A stretch of 64,000 nt of DNA from positions 124,001 to 188,000 of the forward strand of contig NZ_JACEFJ010000008.1 of the NCBI RefSeq assembly GCF_015354735.1. The letters run 5' to 3'. The notes under the pieces are model-generated. The model was not told the DNA's origin and did not search any database. It saw only the letters and a list, made by a program, of their open reading frames with translations. The stretch is from Pararhodonellum marinum (GTDB taxonomy: Bacteria; Bacteroidota; Bacteroidia; Cytophagales; Cyclobacteriaceae). Of this stretch, positions 36,686 to 44,925 are shown piece after piece (position 1 is the first letter of the stretch; every line of letters starts with the position of its first letter). Made by a program: the position numbers and the translations under genes.

Positions 36686-37870
36686 TTATTTCACCAACTG
36701 CCCCTTAAATGCTTTTTGTAAGAGACTGTTGAAAAGGTTTTCCGAGTAAACATTCTCTTTTTTAAGTATTTTTTCTTGTGAAATAATAGAGTTCATTCTT
36801 CTATCAAATTCCTGTTGTCTAGAAAGTGGAGGTATAGGGATTTCAATTTCTCGTAATCGAGTTAATGTAATCTCCAGAAATGTTGCCCCTTTTGTTTCTC
36901 TTTCAATTTTCAACTGAATGCCTTTTGATTTTATAGCATGGTAAATATAAAGTGGATTAAAACGTTCATTATCTACCGAAATCCTCGCAGTTCCCTGTGT
37001 AAGGTTTGCCCCATCTAATTCTTCTGGAAGAAATGCTATTGTCCCCACAGTAGCACGAATACTCATTACAATATCACCTGCTTGACATTTTGACCTTTCA
37101 TAAGAATTTGCGATCTCTATACTAGTTCTACGTAATCCAGTTGTCTGAATTTTTCCATCCTTTATATCCCCTGTTCTAATGTATGGAACACCATCTTTGA
37201 CATTTTCTCCAGCCTGAACTATACCATAGGTGATTATTTTCTTAGGCTTAACTACTTCACTCAATTTATTGATCGGGTAACCTTTTGGGTTCACCCAAGT
37301 ATCCCCAAACATATCCAAGAAGATGCTTTGTGCGAGTTCATCGTATTTGGCGAGAAGCTGCTTGGTTTTTTGGCGGTGGGCATCCGCTGCATCCAAGATG
37401 GCTGCGATTTTCTTTTGTGTGGCTAAGGGAGGGAGGGGGATTTTGAATTCTCCAATTTGCTTAGTGCTAATATTAGGTTGTGCAGCACCTCCTGCTTTTA
37501 GAAGAATTCTGGATTTCAAAATTGACAAATAGTGATAAAAGTATCTACTGTTCAATTTCTCAGATCTGCCACTTTTAATAATCCCTACTCGCTGATTTAG
37601 TAAGCTGGGGCTGTCTAAAGTATAAAAACCATATTTACCTGTTGTAGCACCGCTAAGCGCTATTAATATATCACCTTTCTCTACTAAAAAATCTTTCTTA
37701 GAATCAATATAGGACTCGTCTACGAATGCAGTTCTATCATCAAAGAAAACTGGACCATCTTCAAAGCTTGATATCCTTATTAAAGGTGCACCCTGATTTT
37801 TAAATTCAGTACTTTTAAAAGCGAATCCATTTTTAATTTTACACACTTTGGAAAGAGGTACCTCAGTCAT
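36686..37870 (-). CDS. hsdS: Type I restriction enzyme specificity (S) subunit
   Basis: The DNA recognition subunit, 394 residues. It shows two target recognition domains, each followed by a conserved coiled helix: PLPPLATQKKIAAILDAADAH (about 143-163) after the first and PIPPLSRQQEFDRRMN (about 345-360) after the second. The sequence specificity cannot be deduced. Its start overlaps the end of hsdM by 8 bases, so the two are coupled. It appears intact, and no recombined second copy is seen in the window. Confidence 0.93.
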   Translation of the reverse strand: MTEVPLSKVCKIKNGFAFKSTEFKNQGAPLIRISSFEDGPVFFDDRTAFVDESYIDSKKDFLVEKGDILIALSGATTGKYGFYTLDSPSLLNQRVGIIKSGRSEKLNSRYFYHYLSILKSRILLKAGGAAQPNISTKQIGEFKIPLPPLATQKKIAAILDAADAHRQKTKQLLAKYDELAQSIFLDMFGDTWVNPKGYPINKLSEVVKPKKIITYGIVQAGENVKDGVPYIRTGDIKDGKIQTTGLRRTSIEIANSYERSKCQAGDIVMSIRATVGTIAFLPEELDGANLTQGTARISVDNERFNPLYIYHAIKSKGIQLKIERETKGATFLEITLTRLREIEIPIPPLSRQQEFDRRMNSIISQEKILKKENVYSENLFNSLLQKAFKGQLVK

Positions 37871-39449
37871 TTAATGCGGCTTTAAGTTGGTTCAACAATT
37901 CGTTTCTTTGGGCGTCTAACAATTCAATTTCCCCTATGATCGCTTCCGGTTTCTCATACTTCACCTCCTCATAAACAATTTTTTTGTAGCGATTAATACT
38001 GAGGTCGTAGTCGTTTTCAACGATCTCTGATTTGGGCACCAGAAAGCTTTGCTCTGTACGTGCTCGGCTTGCTTCCTTGTCTCGATTTTGCCAGCGGTTC
38101 TGGATATCCGGAATATTGTTCTTAGAATGGGATTCTTCGCTAGATTTTTGACCATAGTGTACCCTTTCTTCCGCTGCTATTCCTATCCCCAATGCTGCCT
38201 TTATTTCATCTTCTACTGTTTCATTTTTGTTAAGCAGAGGAGTCCGCTTATCATCCAGACTAAAGCCATCGGCTTGCATATCATAAAACCAAACCTGATC
38301 CGTGCCTCCACTGTTGGTTTTGGTAAAGATGAGTACCGCCGTACTTACTCCAGCATAGGGCTTGAACACCCCAGAAGGCATAGAGATAATGCCCTCGAGT
38401 TTTTGATCTTCTATCAAGGTTTTACGGAGTTCTTTATGCGCATTGGAAGAGCCAAATAATACACCATCAGGCACAATCACCGCAGCTCTACCTCCTACCT
38501 TCAGCATTCGTAAAATCAAGGAAATAAATAAAAGTTCTGTCTTTTTGGTTTTGGTCACACTCAGCAGCGAGCTCTCCACCACATCATAGTCAAGACTGCC
38601 TTTAAAAGGTGGATTGGCAAGTACTAAGGAATATAAGTTGGTTTGATCTTCATTTGCTTCACTTAGGGCATCCTTGCCGATCAGCCGGGGACTTTCAATG
38701 CCATGAAGCTGTAGGTTCATTACCCCAATGCGAAGCATGGTCGTATCAAATTCAACCCCAGTAAACATCTGATTGTGAAAGTGTTTTCGGAAAATGGCAT
38801 CCAAAAACCAATCTGAATGGTTTTCATAGATATACTCGGCAGAAGACACTAAGAAACCAGCTGTACCTGAGGAAGGGTCGCAAATGGTATCTTCTCGTTG
38901 GGGCTGCATCATGTCCACCATCATGCGGATAATATGTCTTGGCGTACGGAACTGCCCATTGGTCCCTGCCGTGGCGATCTTAGAAAGCAAATATTCGTAC
39001 AAGTCCCCTTTGGTGTCCCGGTCTTGCATATTGATTTTGTCAATCATCTGCACTACCTGATCCAATAAGCGTGGCGTAGAAATCATGAAAGTGGCACCTT
39101 TCATAAACTCTGCAAATGCACCAGCTTTTTTGTCCATTTGCTTCATGTGCTCAAACACGGTCAGGCCATTGGCATCAGGTCGGGTGAACAGGTTATACAT
39201 GGTATCAGGGTCCTTATCCTTAAAATGACTCCAACGGAATTTTTGTTGCTCGCCAGTGAAAAACTCTAACTTTTTATCGATGCCCATCTGATTGGCTTTC
39301 TTTTCCTCCAAAGTTTCCATCTCATCCAGCCTGCGGATAAAGATGAGGTAAGTAAGCTGTTCAATCACAGTCAATGGGTTGGCCACCCCTCCTGTCCAGA
39401 AGGAATTCCATATTTTATCTACTTGTGATTTTAATTCTCCAGTGATCAT
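37863..39449 (-). CDS. hsdM: Type I restriction-modification system methyltransferase (M) subunit
   Basis: A 528-residue adenine methyltransferase subunit. The SAM-binding motif DPSSGTAGFLVS lies near residue 194 and the catalytic motif NPPF, as LVLANPPFKGSL, near residue 281. An N-terminal HsdM region ends near 140. It is the first gene of the operon hsdM-hsdS-hsdR. The family is distinct from the HsdM relic at 43.2-43.5 kb, which follows the more widespread MAIKK-type start. It is intact and probably modifies host DNA at the same site as HsdR cleaves. Confidence 0.95.
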   Translation of the reverse strand: MITGELKSQVDKIWNSFWTGGVANPLTVIEQLTYLIFIRRLDEMETLEEKKANQMGIDKKLEFFTGEQQKFRWSHFKDKDPDTMYNLFTRPDANGLTVFEHMKQMDKKAGAFAEFMKGATFMISTPRLLDQVVQMIDKINMQDRDTKGDLYEYLLSKIATAGTNGQFRTPRHIIRMMVDMMQPQREDTICDPSSGTAGFLVSSAEYIYENHSDWFLDAIFRKHFHNQMFTGVEFDTTMLRIGVMNLQLHGIESPRLIGKDALSEANEDQTNLYSLVLANPPFKGSLDYDVVESSLLSVTKTKKTELLFISLILRMLKVGGRAAVIVPDGVLFGSSNAHKELRKTLIEDQKLEGIISMPSGVFKPYAGVSTAVLIFTKTNSGGTDQVWFYDMQADGFSLDDKRTPLLNKNETVEDEIKAALGIGIAAEERVHYGQKSSEESHSKNNIPDIQNRWQNRDKEASRARTEQSFLVPKSEIVENDYDLSINRYKKIVYEEVKYEKPEAIIGEIELLDAQRNELLNQLKAALND

Positions 39450-39631
39450 TTAGAATTGATTCATTGAATTTCTGATTAAAAAAGAGTTGAATTTAAAAGT
39501 CTCCACTCAAATAATACATTTTTGGTCAATAAACTAAAATAAGTGACAAAAGTCAAACAGAAAACCCCCAAGCCATAGTATTTTATATTTCTCCAAAAAC
39601 ATTAAATTGTAGGTTCTAACTTATTCCAAAG

Positions 39632-40144
39632 ATGGATTTTGTAGCCATTATCATTTCAATAGCCAGCTTAATTATCTCGATTGGGGTTTTTATCATGCAC
39701 TTTCGAAGAGATAGAAGAGATACTTTGGCTTTTGAAAGGGCAAATAAACTTGATATTAGAACTACTTTATTAAAGGCTAGTTATTATGAATTGATGGGGC
39801 ATGATCAAATGACTGGTGATTTCATTGAAGAATATTCGTTAAAAATCCCATATCAAATTCAAAACAATAGCAATTTCCCTATTATTATTGATACTGTTTT
39901 TGTAGTTTTTATAGACCCTGTAAGTGGAAAGCATATAAGTACTAAAAAAAATGATTTTTCAAAGGGGCAAATTGTTATTAACTCATTAGATTCAAAAAAT
40001 TTTAACTTTACAATTTACCTATCAAATAGGGAAAAAATTAATGAAATAATAGATCTGTCTATAACTTTTAGGGTTCTTGTTAGAGGATATAGTAATTCCA
40101 TTGTAAATGGTCCTCAAAAGTTAGAAATAGAATTTGAAAATTAA
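39632..40144 (+). CDS. Hypothetical membrane-anchored protein
   Basis: A 170-residue protein that begins with a hydrophobic segment (about residues 3-24, IIISIASLIISIGVFIMH) followed by a basic RRDRRD stretch, giving an N-in membrane anchor. The rest is a beta-rich soluble domain with IPYQIQNNSNFPIIIDTVFVVF. I do not recognise it. It is the only convincing plus-strand gene within the island besides a small zinc-binding protein, and its AT-rich codon use matches the island. It lies divergent to hsdM with a 182-base gap. Confidence 0.7.
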   Translation: MDFVAIIISIASLIISIGVFIMHFRRDRRDTLAFERANKLDIRTTLLKASYYELMGHDQMTGDFIEEYSLKIPYQIQNNSNFPIIIDTVFVVFIDPVSGKHISTKKNDFSKGQIVINSLDSKNFNFTIYLSNREKINEIIDLSITFRVLVRGYSNSIVNGPQKLEIEFEN

Positions 40145-40168
40145 TCAAAAAACGAATCGTGCTATTAA

Positions 40169-40849
40169 TCAGAAGTCCAATATTAGAAAAGTTGATTGAG
40201 AGAAAGCTGATTGAGAGAAAGCTGATTTTGATGTGTTACCTAGCAATACATTTTTAATAAATCCCAAATCTAACACATATTTTGAAGATAAAATTTGGAT
40301 TAAATTCTTTGCCTTATTGGTATTAGTTTTTACTAGTTTTCTTGAATCAAATGCTTTTTTATAGGAAAAAAAAGTTTTTATGTTTATTGAATTGGGATTT
40401 TCAATATTACTTTCAAAACCAAGTCTAGAATTTGAATATTCAGTTGTAATACCTACTAAATCTATAAATGAAAAACCTTTTCCAAATCTTGTGTTTTTGA
40501 TTTTTCAAAAGCATTTATTTGTTTTTCCGACCCATGATACACACCCAATGGGTACTCATTATCACACTCCACTTTTCTTTCATGAAACATGCTTTGAATG
40601 GAGGAGTTTGGGTTTGGCCTAGTGATTGGTTTTGAACTTTGTTATGTAGTTTGATCTGCTATTCTCGCTTGTCTTCGAACTTCTAAAAAATAATCTTGCA
40701 GTATCATCTCCTCATTTTGTGCTGTTGATTTTTAAGAAGGCTCTGATTTCTGCTTTTTTGAAGTATTGGAGGAGTTTTGATCTGAATTGTTCATATCTTA
40801 TAGAATATTTAGGTCTCGGGCTAGCTTCATTTTTCTGTTTTACTTCTAA
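40169..40849 (-). pseudogene. Decayed minus-strand gene(s) with several frame breaks
   Basis: Three adjoining open stretches on the minus strand read like protein but have no usable starts. The first is 40712-40849 (containing EQFRSKLLQYFKKAEIRAF); the second, 40462-40738, has an in-frame TAA at 40642-40644 and contains LQDYFLEVRRQARIAD and LGVYHGSEKQINAFE; the third, 40169-40504, is a 111-codon open frame with GKGFSFIDLVGITTEYSNSR and KAKNLIQILSSKYVLDLGF. A 15-base tandem copy (40193-40222) lies within the last. I do not recognise the protein. This stretch of the island is a gene graveyard. Confidence 0.45.
40193..40222 (+). repeat. 15-bp tandem duplication
   Basis: TGATTGAGAGAAAGC occurs twice without a gap. 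In the decayed minus-strand frame it encodes a duplicated SAFSQ. It is probably a replication slip. Confidence 0.9.
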
Positions 40850-41044
40850 TTAAATAGCATATATAGATTCTTCCTTTTAAAAAATGGGGTTGAAGGCTAT
40901 CAAATGGTATGAATTGCTTTAATGTAATGTTGATGTATAATGATAAAGGTACGCCTATCTTTCAAAAGGTAAAATTCAGTCTTAGGGTATTTTTTGTATT
41001 TTTGATCCTAAATACTTGTGATATTTTGATTAAATAGGTTGGAC

Positions 41045-41224
41045 ATGCCGAATTTTTGTTTTGATTGTGAAAAGAAAATCAGGCCAGTTAAATATTTCAT
41101 GGTCCATGACCAAATTTGGGAAAATTATGGAGTTGGCAAAGATCATCTTAGTGTTGACTGTTTTAAAAAAAGGCTAGGATGTAAACTTATCGGGTCAGAT
41201 TTAAATAAGATGCTTCGTCAATGA
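41045..41224 (+). CDS. Small zinc-ribbon-like protein
   Basis: A 59-residue protein starting at ATG 41045. It contains a CFDCEKK pair of Cys residues (C-x2-C) near the N-terminus and HLSVDCFKKRLGC near the end, spaced as in small phage-type zinc-binding proteins where ...HLC..C...RLGR... is common. The family function is unknown; such proteins often lie in phages and islands. It is too short to be sure, but the residue order is unlike random sequence. Confidence 0.5.
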   Translation: MPNFCFDCEKKIRPVKYFMVHDQIWENYGVGKDHLSVDCFKKRLGCKLIGSDLNKMLRQ

Positions 41225-41430
41225 AAAAGTAAATTCTTATACAGCTAAAATTTTGGAGGGCCATAGATTGTGATTTTTGGAATACCATTAATCAGGTTTA
41301 TCCTTAACTAAGTCCCAAAGAATCATAAGAGCTTTCATTTTGCAATTAAGATTGGAAGAAATCGTTTTTGTTTTTCCTTCAAATTTGCTTTTTCAAGTGC
41401 AGCATGTGTTAAAGGCTCTCGATCATTTTT

Positions 41431-41474
41431 TTTGTCAAGTTTTGTCAAGTTTTGTCAAGTTTTGTCAAGTTTTG
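41431..41474 (+). repeat. Tandem array of 10-bp units (TTTGTCAAGT)
   Basis: Four exact copies of TTTGTCAAGT occur head-to-tail at 41431-41470 and a partial fifth follows. A 10-bp period matches one helical turn, and such arrays are prone to copy-number change. They lie in an otherwise non-coding stretch of the island (41225-41566), in which a minus-strand open stretch containing DREPLTHAALEKANLKEK is the only protein-like signal. Confidence 0.9.
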
Positions 41475-41566
41475 AATTTACTTTGTAGATAAGGTTTAAA
41501 CAGGTTTTGAATGAATCCTGGTTGTGGACTTTTGGCAAGTTCTGATCTGTTAGGGTCCAAGTTTAT

Positions 41567-41731
41567 TTAACTTCCACAAATTTCACAGTCATCAAAATAG
41601 TCCACTAATATCGTAGGAAGTTTGACTTTCAATTTTTCTATTTCCTTGTAAAGTGTATCCAATTATTCCTCCAATTGATTATACCTTAATTCCATCTGTT
41701 GATCTTCGACTTTAAATGTTTCCTTTTCCAT
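41567..41731 (-). pseudogene. Small coiled-coil protein gene with an in-frame stop
   Basis: From ATG 41731 the frame reads MEKETFKVEDQQMELRYNQL and after two more residues meets TAA, then continues as LDTLYKEIEKLKVKLP and ends in DCEICGS. A single C-to-T change at a Gln codon would explain the stop. The intact product would be 54 residues with a coiled-coil middle and a C-terminal CEIC pair. The function is unknown. It could be a broken small regulator or a genuine short 22-residue peptide. Confidence 0.4.
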
Positions 41732-41824
41732 AATATTAATAATGAGTTATGCAATTTTTAAATCAATGCTTGTCTCAATTTAAAAATCAACAAATTGAAA
41801 CTTAGAAATCGGTAGATCAACAAT

Positions 41825-43096
41825 TTAAAAACTCTTTTTGGTCAGATTATAGGCGATGCTGAAATATGGAGATGCTTCCATCCTATCAAAAGTGGGAACA
41901 GCGGTCGCACTTTCGGGCAGAAAATATTGCCCATTTATTTCCTCAAGCTGACTTGATAAAATTTTAACCTTTCCAAAAGCTACTCCTCCATTTATTGAAA
42001 ACTTACCTTTCCTTCCTAGCAAAAACCCCGCCCCAAGAGCATACTTAGGCTTTGCATCCAAAATTGAAATCCCTATTCCAACTTGGGGACCAAAACTTAC
42101 AAATCCTGACATCTTATATGTCAAATGGGCAAAGCCACCAATCGCAATATCCCAATTCGAATAATTTTCTTCAATTACTTGTTTTTTTCCATAGGAGACT
42201 GGGCCTAAATAATATGGAACATCTACTAATTGATTAAAAACAAATCCAGTAGAAAAATCGAAGCTCCACTTCTTATAATTTATAAATTCAATTTCACCTT
42301 TGTATAAAGTGTCTTTTTTATAGGTATCTATAATTGAAATTTGAAGATCAACTCCATCCTTTAATGCCTTAAAACCTGTGGTTGGTATTTCGGATTTTGC
42401 CTTCATTGAACTTTCTAGAAATATAGCTTTTCCCAAATAATCATTTTCATTTATAGCCAATTCTACATTTTGGAGAAAATTGCCTATTTCAAATGCATTT
42501 GCATTTACATTATGACTACTTTCAAGTCGGCCATTGAACCAAATTGAAAATATTTCTTTTGCATAAGAAATAGAACTCAAAGAATATTTGACTTTATTTA
42601 TTAACAGGGAATCTATTGTTACCGGGTACTTTTCCGCAATCTTGTTCAATTTTTCTTTTGAAGGGTTAAACTTTGTAGAATCATATACATCTTTGGCTAA
42701 TTTTCTTACATTTTCCAAAAACTTATATTCATTACTTACCATATTAAAAAGATCAGTAAAACCTTTCTCAATTTCTTTTTTTTCGGTATGAAGATTAAAA
42801 ACTGGATTTGTAATAATCCCAGGAAAAAGTGGTTTTAGCGGCTCAGGAATATTGGATTGCAGATTAAAAGATTTTGGATTAATTGAAGCTTTGATATGTG
42901 CAGAGTTTACACCTTTAATCTTTAATTTATAACTTTCACCTTGCTTAAGTTTTCTATGGTTTAATGGGAGTTTTTCTAATTTGAAATCCTTTTCTTTAAA
43001 GGAAAGAACAATAGTATCCTGTGAAAAGCTAGGGTTACAAATACATACAAATAAATTGGTTAATAATAAAAAACAAACCTTGAAAACGTAATTCAT
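41825..43096 (-). CDS. Exported hypothetical protein, probably a membrane beta-barrel
   Basis: A protein of about 423 residues if it starts at ATG 43096, where the sequence becomes a signal peptide (MNYVFKVCFLLLTNLFVCI, then cleavage after SFSQ). The C-terminal 150 residues alternate aromatic and polar residues (KKWSFDFSTGFVFNQLVDVP and GIGISILDAKPKYALGAGF), a pattern of outer membrane beta-strands. I do not recognise the family. It lies between the relic region and the HsdM pseudogene in the island, and its role in defence, if any, is unknown. Confidence 0.6.
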   Translation of the reverse strand: MNYVFKVCFLLLTNLFVCICNPSFSQDTIVLSFKEKDFKLEKLPLNHRKLKQGESYKLKIKGVNSAHIKASINPKSFNLQSNIPEPLKPLFPGIITNPVFNLHTEKKEIEKGFTDLFNMVSNEYKFLENVRKLAKDVYDSTKFNPSKEKLNKIAEKYPVTIDSLLINKVKYSLSSISYAKEIFSIWFNGRLESSHNVNANAFEIGNFLQNVELAINENDYLGKAIFLESSMKAKSEIPTTGFKALKDGVDLQISIIDTYKKDTLYKGEIEFINYKKWSFDFSTGFVFNQLVDVPYYLGPVSYGKKQVIEENYSNWDIAIGGFAHLTYKMSGFVSFGPQVGIGISILDAKPKYALGAGFLLGRKGKFSINGGVAFGKVKILSSQLEEINGQYFLPESATAVPTFDRMEASPYFSIAYNLTKKSF

Positions 43097-43180
43097 AAGA
43101 ATAATTATTGAATAAGTTTTAAAGTTCAAAATAATCCTGATTAAATAAAATACCCAGTATATGGTATTTTTACAAAATTC

Positions 43181-43490
43181 TTATTCATTCGGAATCATAA
43201 AGTCTCGCATTTCATAAAATTTATTGGCCATAGCAATTGGTCGAATTATCAGAATACTGATTAGGTCTCCGATTTTCTTATTCCCTTTTTGGGCCACCAT
43301 ATCCTTAATGGAAGATCCCGTATGGAATTGATATAGATGCAAAGGGTTATCCGGCATTATAATCTAAAATGTATTTGACGAAGAGCATCACCAGCAAACA
43401 ATCCTTGTACTGACTGGCATACATACCTCCACGCAATTCATTACAGCTTGCAAATGTTAAACTGTATAACTCTTATTTTTTGATTGCCAT
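43181..43490 (-). pseudogene. Remnant of a second type I methyltransferase (hsdM) N-terminus
   Basis: From ATG 43490 the frame reads MAIKK, stop (TAA), ELYSLTFASCNELRGGMY and on to LDYNAG, where it stops again at 43347-43349; a shifted frame continues with SIKDMVAQKGNKKIGD and ends at 43181. The order MAIKK-x-ELYS-x-x-x-A-S-C-x-ELRGGM-x-AS-x-YKD and DMVALKG-x-KEIGD are hallmarks of the widespread HsdM family, which is a different branch from the intact HsdM in the island. The rest of that methyltransferase and its partners are gone. The nonsense and frameshift changes make a functional product impossible. Confidence 0.7.
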
Positions 43491-43598
43491 AAAATTACCT
43501 ATGAGAATCCGATCCTGAAAAATGCGGTTTGAATGTTTAAATTAGTCTGTTAAGATAAGAGGAAGAGAGGGACATTGGCGGGATAATATTAAATGCTT

Positions 43599-44912
43599 TC
43601 AAATCCATTTTTCATACTTCCAATTAAAAGCGTCATTCAGAAAATTGTCAAAATATGTGCTATGAACTATCAATTGACCATTATTGAAAACGTGAAGTCT
43701 ATTGTTTTCGATAGTTTTTGGTGGTATTAGAGATTCATTTCCATAATGGCCAAATGTTTTAATGATGATGTTAAGATCATCTTTCAAAAAATTAGGGTCA
43801 ATGATTATCAACTTTAATTTAACATTCGATTTTATAGCCTCACCGATTGCGGCATTGATATGTTCATCACCAAATGAATAACCAACAATTATTAATTTGT
43901 CCGCTGTTATTGTATCTCTATCAAAAGCAAACTTTATTTGTCTAAATGGAGTGATTGCTCCCTTTTGAAGCTTTTGGTACCCTGTTATAATTCCAGTCAC
44001 AAGTATTGATTTACCTTTTTCGTTTTGGATGACAGGGTGATCATAATTGACTGGTAAACTTGGATAGGGTACTTTTCTCATGTTTGGAATTCTAAAGCCA
44101 TTTGAATTTTCAGAATCAACATCCCAATAAATAGATCCATGCAAATTATAATGACAGTTTGAAGAAAAATCAGCCAGTATCCTCATCGGGTCAGGAGCTA
44201 TTGGTGAAATCAAATCATGGCCATTAAATTCATAAAACCCATCAAAAATTTTAGTTCCAGAGAAATGATTTTCTAAAATCACTTTAAAGTTGGTTTCGTA
44301 GTTCAATGAATAGATTCGTGTTACTGAAGTTTCTAAATATTTACCAATCCACTTACAAAACAAATTATCAAGGTAAGATTCCCGATTTTCCAGATCATCG
44401 GAAAAATGGTTATCAATTAAGGAATAATCAGAAACCTTAGTTGCAATTTCAGTATACAAGTGCAGCAAAAGTTCTTGGAGAAAAAATTGATTAGGGTTTT
44501 CACCATTTCTAGAACAAGGCCAAAACTCTTTCTGCTTACCTGGAATGTTAAGGTAGTAGGTAGAACCTGAAGATTTCTCCACAGTAAAATTCATAATTTC
44601 ATTTTCATATTTCGGTTCAAGAAAATTAAAGAGGAACGATGTTTTAGGTTGATCAACTCCTTGATTAGAATAGCAAACCAACAATTCTTCTAATACATTA
44701 ATTATAGTTTCAAAATTGACATCTTCTAATTTATAATTCCCTTTTTCTGGATCAGTTAGGATATCAAATATTAGGTCTGTAATTCGCTTTTCACCATTTT
44801 TAGTAAAAAAACCACTCTTTCTTACCAAATCGGTTAGCTCATAAGTCTTTGGCCCTTCCCAAGCTATTGCGGCACCTGCTCCAAATAAAATCACAACTCT
44901 TTTCTTTTCCAT
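43599..44912 (-). CDS. SIR2-like domain protein
   Basis: A 437-residue protein whose first residues VILFGAGAAIAWEGPKTYEL have the G-A-G-A NAD-binding pattern of the SIR2 family; RIYSLNYETNF (residues ~227) and IIVGYSFGDEHINAAI (near 345) follow, as in SIR2_2-type proteins. Many such proteins are NADases in antiphage systems (for example Thoeris and others), acting by depleting NAD. No membrane segment or second effector domain is obvious. It lies next to the integrase, a typical place for cargo. Whether it has a partner gene is unclear. Confidence 0.8.
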   Translation of the reverse strand: MEKKRVVILFGAGAAIAWEGPKTYELTDLVRKSGFFTKNGEKRITDLIFDILTDPEKGNYKLEDVNFETIINVLEELLVCYSNQGVDQPKTSFLFNFLEPKYENEIMNFTVEKSSGSTYYLNIPGKQKEFWPCSRNGENPNQFFLQELLLHLYTEIATKVSDYSLIDNHFSDDLENRESYLDNLFCKWIGKYLETSVTRIYSLNYETNFKVILENHFSGTKIFDGFYEFNGHDLISPIAPDPMRILADFSSNCHYNLHGSIYWDVDSENSNGFRIPNMRKVPYPSLPVNYDHPVIQNEKGKSILVTGIITGYQKLQKGAITPFRQIKFAFDRDTITADKLIIVGYSFGDEHINAAIGEAIKSNVKLKLIIIDPNFLKDDLNIIIKTFGHYGNESLIPPKTIENNRLHVFNNGQLIVHSTYFDNFLNDAFNWKYEKWI

Positions 44913-44925
44913 TATTTTTTAATCA

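Noticed and set aside
40380-40622. 80-residue plus-strand frame
   Set aside because: It lies opposite the decayed minus-strand frames, which fit protein better; no RBS or family signal.
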